Shown here piece after piece: positions 1 to 7,058 of a stretch of 64,000 bases of DNA. Source of the DNA: Serratia rhizosphaerae (GTDB taxonomy: Bacteria; Pseudomonadota; Gammaproteobacteria; Enterobacterales; Enterobacteriaceae). Within the stretch, counting starts at the first letter, position 1, and every line of letters begins with the position of its first letter. The translations under genes and the position numbers were made by a program. The notes beneath the pieces were generated by a model. It saw only the letters and a list, made by a program, of their open reading frames with translations, had not been told where the DNA came from and did no database searches. The stretch covers positions 3,286,001 to 3,350,000 of the forward strand of contig NZ_CP041764.1 in the NCBI RefSeq assembly GCF_009817885.1. Direction: 5' to 3'.

Positions 1-605
1 TCCTGATGTTTGTCGCCCAGCTGTTTTGGGTGATCGGCATCCACGGCAATCAGATGGTGAAACCGATCCGCGAGCCGCTGTTGCTGGGCGCCATCATGGT
101 CAATATGACCGCCTTCGAACAGGGGAAAGAGATCCCGAATATCATCACCATGCCGTTCTGGGACGTCTATATGAGTATCGGCGGTTCCGGCATTACGCTG
201 GGCCTGCTGTTTGCGGTGATGATCGCTACCCGGCGCAAAGAGATGCGTGAAATCAGCAAGCTGTCGTTGGGACCGAGCTTTTTCAATATCAATGAACCGG
301 TGATCTTCGGCATGCCGATCATGCTGAACCCGATCCTGGCGATCCCCTTCATTATCACGCCGTTGATCACCGGCACTATCGGCTATTTTGCCACCAGCAT
401 CGGCTTTGCCGGCAAGGCGGTGGTGATGGTGCCGTGGACCACGCCGCCGATCATCAACGCCTGGCTGTCTACCGCCGGTTCTATGGGCGCGGTGGTAACC
501 CAGCTGATCTGCATCGTGGTCGCCACGATTATCTATCTGCCGTTTGTCAAAGTCGCCGCCCGCCGCGCGGAACAGGCGGAGCAACCCGTTATTCAGAACG
601 CATGA
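1..605 (+). CDS. PTS EIIC subunit, lactose/cellobiose family (3' part)
   Basis: C-terminal about 200 residues of a sugar-transporting PTS membrane subunit; the reading frame is open to the left window edge, so the true start is outside. Several hydrophobic segments are visible, together with the FNINEPVIFG segment typical of the CelB/ChbC/LicC EIIC family near residues 93-102 of the visible part, where the sugar is bound. It imports a beta-linked disaccharide while phosphorylating it. It lies 8 bp before a GH1 phospho-glucosidase and shares an operon with an EIIB, so the substrate is probably cellobiose, a gluco-oligosaccharide or an aryl-beta-glucoside. The exact sugar cannot be read from the sequence. 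No EIIA is visible; it may lie upstream or be supplied by another locus. Confidence 0.9.
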   Translation, partial: LMFVAQLFWVIGIHGNQMVKPIREPLLLGAIMVNMTAFEQGKEIPNIITMPFWDVYMSIGGSGITLGLLFAVMIATRRKEMREISKLSLGPSFFNINEPVIFGMPIMLNPILAIPFIITPLITGTIGYFATSIGFAGKAVVMVPWTTPPIINAWLSTAGSMGAVVTQLICIVVATIIYLPFVKVAARRAEQAEQPVIQNA

Positions 606-613
606 GGTGAGCA

Positions 614-2041
614 ATGAGTCAGGTTTCAATGGAGATTCCCCAGGATTTTATTCTCGGCGCGGCGGCTTCCGCCTGGCAGACCGAGGGCTGGAGCGGCAAA
701 AAACAGGGGCAGGATTCCTATCTCGATCTGTGGTACCAGCATGACCGTCACGTCTGGCATAACGGCTACGGCCCGGCGGTGGCGACGGACTTTATCAACC
801 GCTACCGCGAAGACGTGGCGCTGATGAAGCAGAGCGGCGTCGGCCACTATCGCACCTCCATCAACTGGTCGCGCTTTCTGACCGACTATGAGCAGGGCGT
901 GGTGGATGAAGAGTACGCGGGCTATATCGACGCGCTGCTCGATGAGATGAAGCTGCAGGGCATCGAGCCGATGCTGTGTCTGGAGCACTATGAGCTGCCG
1001 GGCTACCTGCTGGAAAAATATGACGGCTGGCGCTCCAAACGGGTGGTGGAGCTGTTCGTGCTGTACGCCCGGCGGGTGTTTGAGCGCTTCGGCGGCAAAG
1101 TCACACGCTGGTTTACCTTTAACGAGCCGGTGGTGGTGCAGACGCGGGTCTATCTGGATGCGATCCGCTGGCCGTATGAGCAGAACACCAACACGTGGAT
1201 GCAGTGGAACCACCATAAGAATCTGGCGACCGCCAAAGTGGTGCAATGCTTCCGCCAGATGGGCTGTGCCGGCAGCATCGGCGTGATCCTTAACCCGGAG
1301 GTCACCTACGCCCGCTCCGGCGCGCCGCACGACCAGCGTGCCGCCGAGCTGTACGATCTGTTCTACAACCGGGTGTTCCTCGACCCGGCGATTAAAGGCG
1401 AATATCCGGCGGAACTGCTGACCCTGCTGCAGCAGCACGACGTCAGCGTTGACTGGACGGCGGAGGAGATGGCGACGATCCGCGATAACACCGTGGACGA
1501 GGTGGGTATCAATCTCTACTACCCGCACCGGGTCAAGGCGCCGAGTCGCGCATGGTGCAGCACCACGCCGTTTCATCCGGCGATGTATTACGAGCACTTT
1601 GAGTTGCCGGGGCGGCGGATGAACCGTTCGCGCGGCTGGGAGATCTATCCGCGCATCGTGTACGACATGGCGCTGCGCCTGCGCGATGAGTACGGCAACA
1701 TTCCGTGGTTTATCTCGGAAAACGGCATGGGCATTGAGCAGGAAGAACGCTTCAAAAATGCCGAGGGGGAAATTCAGGACGATTACCGCATTGAATTTAT
1801 CCGCGAGCATATTTACTGGGCGCTGAAGGCGCGCGAAGAGGGAGCCAACTGCCAGGGCTATATGCTGTGGGCCTTCACGGACAACGTATCGCCGATGAAC
1901 GCCTTTAAAAATCGTTATGGCCTGATAGAAATAGATTTGGACAACCAGCGCAACCGGCGGCAGAAAAAGTCGGCGCACTGGTTCCGCGCGCTGAGCGAGA
2001 GCCGCCGTCTGAGCTTCACCCTCGATGATGAAAACCGATAA
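614..2041 (+). CDS. 6-phospho-beta-glucosidase, glycoside hydrolase family 1
   Basis: 475 residues, usual for GH1. The acid/base motif TFNEP puts the catalytic glutamate at residue 171 and the nucleophile motif SENG puts the second glutamate at 369. Near the C terminus, SPMNAFKNRYG carries the Ser...Lys...Tyr pattern that in GH1 enzymes binds the 6-phosphate, so the substrate is a phosphorylated disaccharide delivered by the PTS. It splits this in the cytoplasm into glucose 6-phosphate and a sugar or aglycone. The ATG follows GAGGTGAGC, a good ribosome binding site. It sits between the EIIC and EIIB genes. The operon layout resembles the GmuD-type phospho-glucosidase of the Bacillus glucomannan operon, but that is only a family analogy. 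Confidence 0.92.
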   Translation: MSQVSMEIPQDFILGAAASAWQTEGWSGKKQGQDSYLDLWYQHDRHVWHNGYGPAVATDFINRYREDVALMKQSGVGHYRTSINWSRFLTDYEQGVVDEEYAGYIDALLDEMKLQGIEPMLCLEHYELPGYLLEKYDGWRSKRVVELFVLYARRVFERFGGKVTRWFTFNEPVVVQTRVYLDAIRWPYEQNTNTWMQWNHHKNLATAKVVQCFRQMGCAGSIGVILNPEVTYARSGAPHDQRAAELYDLFYNRVFLDPAIKGEYPAELLTLLQQHDVSVDWTAEEMATIRDNTVDEVGINLYYPHRVKAPSRAWCSTTPFHPAMYYEHFELPGRRMNRSRGWEIYPRIVYDMALRLRDEYGNIPWFISENGMGIEQEERFKNAEGEIQDDYRIEFIREHIYWALKAREEGANCQGYMLWAFTDNVSPMNAFKNRYGLIEIDLDNQRNRRQKKSAHWFRALSESRRLSFTLDDENR

Positions 2042-2051
2042 GGAGTGACCG

Positions 2052-2369
2052 ATGAAACGTATCGTACTGGCCTGCTCGGCGGGCATGTCCACCTCGCTGG
2101 TGGTGACCAAGATGGAAAAAGAGGCGCAGACGCGCGGGCTGGAGCTGAAGATTTACGCCATTCCCGAGCAGAACCTGCGTGATGAGCTGCAAAGTTACGG
2201 CGGCGATATTCTTGCGGTGCTGCTTGGCCCGCAGGTGCGCTTCAAGCTGACAGAAAATAAAAAGCTTACCGACGCGTATCAGATCCCAATTGCGGTGATC
2301 GATTCTGTGGCGTATGGCACGTTAAACGGCGCAAAAGTACTCGATCAGGCGCTGGGTTTGGTAGACTAA
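2052..2369 (+). CDS. PTS EIIB subunit, lactose/cellobiose family
   Basis: 105 residues, the normal size for a free-standing cellobiose-type EIIB. The phosphorylated cysteine is Cys8 in the N-terminal loop CSAGMSTS, after a first beta strand (KRIVLA). The protein passes phosphate from EIIA to the sugar bound by EIIC at the inner membrane face. It starts 10 bp after the GH1 gene with an AGGAG site, so it is translated from the same transcript. The last gene of the group, a GntR-type regulator, follows after a stem-loop. Confidence 0.93.
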   Translation: MKRIVLACSAGMSTSLVVTKMEKEAQTRGLELKIYAIPEQNLRDELQSYGGDILAVLLGPQVRFKLTENKKLTDAYQIPIAVIDSVAYGTLNGAKVLDQALGLVD

Positions 2370-2395
2370 TCTGATTGTGAACCTACACAGGCCAG

Positions 2396-2418
2396 ATACC
2401 TCGCCGCCGGCGGGGTAT
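2396..2418 (+). other. stem-loop between EIIB and regulator genes
   Basis: Inverted repeat with 11-bp arms (ATACCTCGCCG / CGGCGGGGTAT, one G-T wobble) around a single central base. No T run follows, so it does not look like a classical terminator. It overlaps an in-frame ATG at 2417, which argues that this ATG is not the translation start of the regulator. It could dampen expression of the regulator relative to the PTS genes or act as a processing site. Confidence 0.45.
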
Positions 2419-2449
2419 GGCATGGACAGACGTTTTTCAGGGTGAAACG

Positions 2450-3223
2450 GTGGATAAAGTCGTGATTCCGCAGGAAAAAAAGCAGTATCAGGAAATTGGC
2501 CGGGACCTGCGGCAGAAAATTCAGCAGGGCCATTTCGCCATTGGCACGCGCCTGCCCCCGGAGCGCAATATTGCCGAAACCTACGGCGTCAGCCGTACTA
2601 TCGTGCGTGAAGCGCTGTTAATGCTGGAGTTGGAAGGAACGGTGGATATCCGCCAGAGCTCCGGCGTTTATGTCATACGCATTCCCAATGAAAACGCGGA
2701 GGAAGAGGATCCTATCCTGCACGGCGAAGTCGGGCCGTTTGAAATGCTGCAGGCGCGTCAGCTGCTGGAAAGCAATATCGCCGCCTTTGCCGCCAAAATG
2801 GCTACCAAAACGGATATCGAAAATCTGCGCCGCACGCTGGAGCAGGAACAGCGCGCCATCGTTGCCAATGATGAAAGCGGCGACAACGACAAAATGTTCC
2901 ATTTGCTGATTGCCGGCGCCACACAGAACCAGATGCTGTTGGACACGGTAAAAAGCATCTGGCAACGGCGGGAGGCCAGCCCGCTGTGGCAACAGCTGCA
3001 CAGCCGCATCGCCACCAAAGGCTACCGGCTGAAATGGCTGGCGGACCACCAGAACATTTTGGCCGCGCTGCGCCGCCGCGACGTGATGGGGTCGTATCAG
3101 GCGATGTGGCAGCATATGGAAAACATCAAGGGCACGCTGATGGAGCTTTCCGACGTCGATGCGCCGGAATTTGACGGTTACCTGTTTGAGTCGGTGCCGA
3201 TCTTTCAGGGCAAGCTGGTGTAA
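2450..3223 (+). CDS. GntR-family transcriptional regulator, FadR/UxuR type
   Basis: About 257 residues. N-terminal winged helix (roughly residues 10-75) with GTRLPPERNIAETYGVSRTIVREAL, the hallmark of GntR DNA-binding domains, then an all-helical FCD-type effector domain with acidic and histidine residues. The overall look is like UxuR/ExuR. I prefer the GTG at 2450: AGGG lies 7 bp upstream and the protein then begins like family members. The longer version from ATG 2417 has no ribosome site and starts inside a hairpin. Being the last gene of the PTS operon, it probably regulates that operon in response to a sugar phosphate or uronate. The effector and operator are unknown. Confidence 0.85.
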   Translation: MDKVVIPQEKKQYQEIGRDLRQKIQQGHFAIGTRLPPERNIAETYGVSRTIVREALLMLELEGTVDIRQSSGVYVIRIPNENAEEEDPILHGEVGPFEMLQARQLLESNIAAFAAKMATKTDIENLRRTLEQEQRAIVANDESGDNDKMFHLLIAGATQNQMLLDTVKSIWQRREASPLWQQLHSRIATKGYRLKWLADHQNILAALRRRDVMGSYQAMWQHMENIKGTLMELSDVDAPEFDGYLFESVPIFQGKLV

Positions 3224-3230
3224 TACGCGC

Positions 3231-4250
3231 TTAGCGCGTCTCTGACGCCTTGCCCAGGCTGGCGACGGAGTGGCGTCGCACCAGCGTCGGGCTGAACATA
3301 TTGGTGATTTCCGGCAGTGGCTGGTTGTTGGCCAGCGCCAGCGCCAGTTCCGCCGCCTGCGTCGCCATGGCGACCACCGGATAGTGGATGGTGGTCAGTC
3401 TGGGGCGCAGATAGCGTGAAATCAGCACGTCATCAAAGCCGATCAGCGACATCTGGCCCGGCACGTCGATGCTGTTATCGCTCAGCACCGACAGCGCGCC
3501 GGCGGCGACCGGGTCGTTATAACAGGTAACGGCGGTGAATTTTTTGCCGCGGCCGAGCAGGTCGGTCATTGCCTGCTCGCCGCCGATCTCATCCGGTTCG
3601 CCATAGGCGATCAGCTTCTCATCCACCGCAATGCCGTGTTCCTGCAGCGCGTCCAGATAGCCTTGCAGACGGTCGGCGGCGTCGGAAATCTGGTGGGTGG
3701 AGCAGATAATGGCGATGCGCTGATGGCCCTGCTGAATCAGATGGCGCGTGGCCAGCCAGGCGCCGTAGCGATCGTCCAGCGCGACGCAGCGCTGCTCAAA
3801 TCCCGGCAGCGTACGGTTGATCAACACCATGCCGGGGATCTGCCGCATCCAGCCGCTCAGCTCATCATCGGTCAGCTTTTTGGCATGCACCACCAGCGCA
3901 GCGCAGCGGTGACGCACCAGCTGTTCGATCGCCTGACGCTCTTTTTCCGCCTCATGGTAACCGTTGCCAATCAGCAGGAAATTATGCGTGGCATACGCCA
4001 CCTGCTCGACGGCTTTCACCATGGTGCCGAAGAACGGGTCCGAGACGTCGGCCACCACCAGACCGAGGGTTTCGGTAGACTGCTGCGCCAGCGCGCGGGC
4101 GTTGGCGTTCGGGTGATACTGCAGCTGTTCCATGGCGGCCAGCACCGCGTTACGCGAGGTTTCGCTGGCTTTGGGGGAATGGTTTATTACGCGAGACACC
4201 GTGGCTACGGAAACACCCGCCAGCCTGGCAACATCCTTTATCGTAGCCAT
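3231..4250 (-). CDS. galR: galactose operon repressor GalR
   Basis: 339 residues, LacI family. The start MATIKDVARLAGVSVATVSR forms the DNA-recognition helix-turn-helix and is followed by a hinge and the periplasmic-binding-protein-like effector core. Long stretches match E. coli GalR as I remember it (HPNANARALAQQ; DDRYGAWLATRHLIQQGH; EITN.FSPTLVRRHSV), well beyond general LacI similarity. It represses galactose uptake and use genes and is released by galactose. As in E. coli it lies near omrA and aas, but a molybdoenzyme gene has been placed between them and lysA is not next to it. A GalR-type operator 21 bp upstream of the start suggests autoregulation. Confidence 0.95.
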   Translation of the reverse strand: MATIKDVARLAGVSVATVSRVINHSPKASETSRNAVLAAMEQLQYHPNANARALAQQSTETLGLVVADVSDPFFGTMVKAVEQVAYATHNFLLIGNGYHEAEKERQAIEQLVRHRCAALVVHAKKLTDDELSGWMRQIPGMVLINRTLPGFEQRCVALDDRYGAWLATRHLIQQGHQRIAIICSTHQISDAADRLQGYLDALQEHGIAVDEKLIAYGEPDEIGGEQAMTDLLGRGKKFTAVTCYNDPVAAGALSVLSDNSIDVPGQMSLIGFDDVLISRYLRPRLTTIHYPVVAMATQAAELALALANNQPLPEITNMFSPTLVRRHSVASLGKASETR

Positions 4251-4270
4251 ATTTGCTTCAACTTATCCTA

Positions 4271-4286
4271 GGGTAATCGCTTACAT
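4271..4286. promoter_or_regulatory. GalR-type operator in the galR/molybdoenzyme gap
   Basis: GGGTAATCGCTTACAT matches the 16-bp Gal operator pattern GTGTAANCGNTTACAC at all but two of the defined positions. It lies in the 188-bp region between the divergent galR (start 4250) and the BisC-like gene (start 4457). The likely role is autoregulation of galR; an effect on the divergent gene is possible. This is inferred from the match alone. Confidence 0.6.
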
Positions 4287-4456
4287 TCCTCAGTCTTACG
4301 GAAAACAGCGCGGGCTGCAAGTTATTGCCCGCGTGTCTGTGGTTTCACTGGCAGTTATTTGCCTTTTCCCTGCCGCCGGGGAAGGCGTGATTTGTTCTTG
4401 GGCGCAGCGCGGCGGCGGTGTTATTTTAGGACCATCATTTGTTACCTGAGTACATC

Positions 4457-6715
4457 ATGCCGATTAAACGTTATCCGCAACTTGCACACTGGGGGGCGTA
4501 TACCGCCGTGGTGGAAGACGGGCGGCTGATTCGCTGCGAACCTTTCGCCAACGATCCGCACCCTTCGCCGATGCTGGACTCCATTGTTCCGATGACCTAT
4601 TCGCCGACGCGCATCCGCAAGCCGGCGGTGCGGCGTTCATGGCTGCAAAAGCGTGAGGGCAGCGACCGCACGCTGCGCGGGCGCGAGGACTTCGTCGAGG
4701 TCGACTGGGACGTAGCGCTCGATCTGGTGGCGGAAGAGAACCGCCGGGTGCGCGATCGCTACGGCGCGTCGGGCCTGTTCTGCGGCTCCTACGGCTGGTC
4801 CTCCGCCGGGCGGCTGCATCACGCCAGCTCGCAGCTGCGTCGCTTTTACTTCGCCGGCGGCGGCGGTGTTGACCAGATGGGCAACTACAGCTGGGGGGCG
4901 GCACAGTTCTTTCTGCCGTATGTGATCGGCAACTTTGCGCCGCTGACCGGGCAGGCGACCAGCTGGCCGAACGTGGTGGAGCACTGCGAACTCTTCCTGG
5001 CGTTCGGCGGTCTGGCGCTGAAAAATTCCCAGGCCTCCTTCGGCGGCGCGGCGGAACACTCGTTGAAGTCATGGCTGGAGAAGCTGGCGGCCAAGGGTAC
5101 GCCGATCGTCAGTATCAGCCCGACGCGCGACGACACTCCGGCCTTTATCAATGCCGAATGGATCCCGATCCGCCCTAATACCGACGTGGCGCTGATGCTG
5201 GCGTTAGGCTATGAGATTCAGCGTAACGGCGCATTGGACAACGATTTTCTGTCCAGCCACTGCGTGGGTTACCCTCAGCTGGCGGATTATCTGTGCGGCG
5301 TGAGCGACGGCGTCGCCAAAACGCCGCAGTGGGCCAGCGCGATCACCGGCATTCCGGCCGCGCGGATTGTGCGTCTGGCGCAGCAGCTCAGCGGTGCCCG
5401 CAGCTTCCTCACCTGCTCCTATTCGGTACAGCGCGCCCACCGCGGCGAGCAGCCTTACTGGATGATGATCGCCCTGTCGGCGATGCTGGGGCAAATTGGT
5501 CTGCCGGGCGGCGGCTTCTCCTTCGGCTATGGCGCGATGAACGGCATGGGCAACCCGCGGCTGAACACGCCGGCCCCCAGCCTGCCGGTCGGCGATAATC
5601 CGGCCGGGCTGGCGATTCCGGTGGCGCGTATTTGCGACATGCTGTTGCAGCCGGGCGAATCCTATTCGTTTTGCGGTGAAACCCGGGAGTACCCGGATAT
5701 CCACCTGGTGCACTGGGCCGGCGGCAACCCGTTCCATCATCACCAGCAGCTGAACCGGCTGGTGGCCGGCTGGCAAAAACCGGATACGGTGATTGTGCAG
5801 GACATCTGGTGGACCGCCGCAGCGAAAATGGCGGATATCGTGCTGCCGGCGACCAGCGCGCTGGAGCGTAATGATATTGGTGGCTCGGCGCGCGATCCCT
5901 ACGTGCTGGCGATGCATCAGGCGATCGCGCCGCAGCATCAGGCGCGCAATGATTTTGATATTTTCGCCGATCTGGCGGATCGTCTTGGCTATCGTCAGCA
6001 ATTTACCGAGGATCGCAACGAGCGGCAGTGGATTGAGCATATTTATCAGCGCTGCGGACAGGCGCAGATCCAGGCCGGCGTAGCATGGCCGGAGTTTGAC
6101 GAGTTCTGGCAACGGGGCCATGTGAAGCTGCCGGCGCCGAAGCAGGACACAGTGTTTTTGGACGCATTCCGTACCGATCCGCAGGCGCACGCGCTGCGAA
6201 CGCCCAGCGGCAAAATCGAGTTGTTCAGTGAAAAAATCGCCGGCTATCGCTATGACGATTTTGCGCCGCATCCGCAGTGGCAGCCGCCGGTCGAGTGGCT
6301 GGGGGCTGAGTTGGCGAAGCAGTGGCCGCTGCATTTGATCACCGTTCAGCCGGCCGACCGTCTGCACAGCCAGCTGGACCCGTCGCCGCAGGCGCAGGCC
6401 AATAAAACGGCCGGACGCGAAACGCTGCTGATGCACCCGCATGATGCGGCGCAGCGCGAGCTTGCCGACGGCGCGCTGGTCAAGGTAGTCAATGGTCGCG
6501 GCGGCTGTCTGGCCGGGGTGCGGATCACGGACGGCGTGACGCCCGGCGTGGTGGTGATGGCGACCGGCGCCTGGTTCGACCCGGGCTTCGGCGCAGAGCG
6601 CCACGAACTGGAACAGGCCGGCAACCCTAATGTGCTGACGCTGGATATCGGCACCTCGCCGCTGACGCAGGGGCCTAACGCCATGAGCTGCCTGGTGGAG
6701 GTCTGCGCGCCATAG
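4457..6715 (+). CDS. molybdopterin-dependent oxidoreductase, BisC/TorZ-like
   Basis: About 752 residues. Resembles the bis-MGD enzymes of the DMSO reductase family, closest by eye to biotin sulfoxide reductase BisC. Visible motifs: FCGSYGWSSAGRLHHA, GNYSWGAAQF with the serine expected to ligate molybdenum, VQDIWWTAAAKMADIVLPATSALERND, and a C-terminal cofactor domain (SGKIELFSEKIAGY; PADRLHSQLD). There is no N-terminal Cys cluster for an iron-sulfur centre and no Tat signal, so a cytoplasmic S-oxide or N-oxide reductase is likely. The substrate is unknown: biotin sulfoxide or methionine sulfoxide are candidates. An alternative TTG start at 4439 has AGGA 7 bp upstream; I chose the ATG. E. coli has no such gene between galR and omrA. 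Confidence 0.85.
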   Translation: MPIKRYPQLAHWGAYTAVVEDGRLIRCEPFANDPHPSPMLDSIVPMTYSPTRIRKPAVRRSWLQKREGSDRTLRGREDFVEVDWDVALDLVAEENRRVRDRYGASGLFCGSYGWSSAGRLHHASSQLRRFYFAGGGGVDQMGNYSWGAAQFFLPYVIGNFAPLTGQATSWPNVVEHCELFLAFGGLALKNSQASFGGAAEHSLKSWLEKLAAKGTPIVSISPTRDDTPAFINAEWIPIRPNTDVALMLALGYEIQRNGALDNDFLSSHCVGYPQLADYLCGVSDGVAKTPQWASAITGIPAARIVRLAQQLSGARSFLTCSYSVQRAHRGEQPYWMMIALSAMLGQIGLPGGGFSFGYGAMNGMGNPRLNTPAPSLPVGDNPAGLAIPVARICDMLLQPGESYSFCGETREYPDIHLVHWAGGNPFHHHQQLNRLVAGWQKPDTVIVQDIWWTAAAKMADIVLPATSALERNDIGGSARDPYVLAMHQAIAPQHQARNDFDIFADLADRLGYRQQFTEDRNERQWIEHIYQRCGQAQIQAGVAWPEFDEFWQRGHVKLPAPKQDTVFLDAFRTDPQAHALRTPSGKIELFSEKIAGYRYDDFAPHPQWQPPVEWLGAELAKQWPLHLITVQPADRLHSQLDPSPQAQANKTAGRETLLMHPHDAAQRELADGALVKVVNGRGGCLAGVRITDGVTPGVVVMATGAWFDPGFGAERHELEQAGNPNVLTLDIGTSPLTQGPNAMSCLVEVCAP

Positions 6716-6851
6716 GCCGCACCGGGGAACGCTGAGATTTTATTGCGCTATTAATGAGGATAACCAGAAATTTACAGCTGGTTTCATTTCAAGCATAACT
6801 CTTGCGATTCCTCGGTAGTTTCTTAATCGGCACCTCTCTAAAGTAGGTAGT

Positions 6852-6945
6852 CCCAGAGGTATTGATTGGTGAGAAATCAACATACTCTGTATGTTGAAGC
6901 CATTTTCAATTGCACCAACCTACGCAGATGCGTAGGTTTTTTTTT
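6852..6945 (+). ncRNA. omrA: OmrA-type small RNA
   Basis: About 94 nt. The 5' end CCCAGAGGTATTGATTGGTG is the seed region shared by OmrA and OmrB, and the 3' end CACCAACCTACGCAGATGCG forms a terminator hairpin ending in nine T. The central hairpin (AACATACTCTGTATGTT) differs from E. coli. A -10 like TAAAGT lies at 6839-6844. It is an Hfq-dependent RNA which in E. coli is made under OmpR control and represses outer-membrane protein genes such as ompT and cirA, and ompR itself. Position just upstream of aas is conserved. Only one copy is present, whereas E. coli has the omrA/omrB pair. Confidence 0.93.
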
Positions 6946-7058
6946 GCCGGTCGTATAGTATCCTTTCCCTTACAACGTGTTATGCCGCCCAATGACTGGG
7001 GGATAACGTGCTAACGCTTATCTGGCCGTCGCTGCCAGAATGCTACAGGGAGAGTCGT

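Noticed and set aside
626..2110. 494-codon minus-strand open frame over the GH1 gene
   Set aside because: Shadow of the real plus-strand gene in GC-rich DNA. Its composition is rich in Arg, His and Gln with no domain, and no ribosome site is present.
4132..4449. 105-codon plus-strand frame running from galR into the molybdoenzyme gap
   Set aside because: Its first third is antisense to galR, and the remainder covers the regulatory region including the GalR-type operator; no ribosome site is visible.
5204..6604. 466-codon minus-strand frame over the molybdoenzyme
   Set aside because: Antisense shadow with no recognisable motif; the plus-strand protein has clear cofactor motifs.
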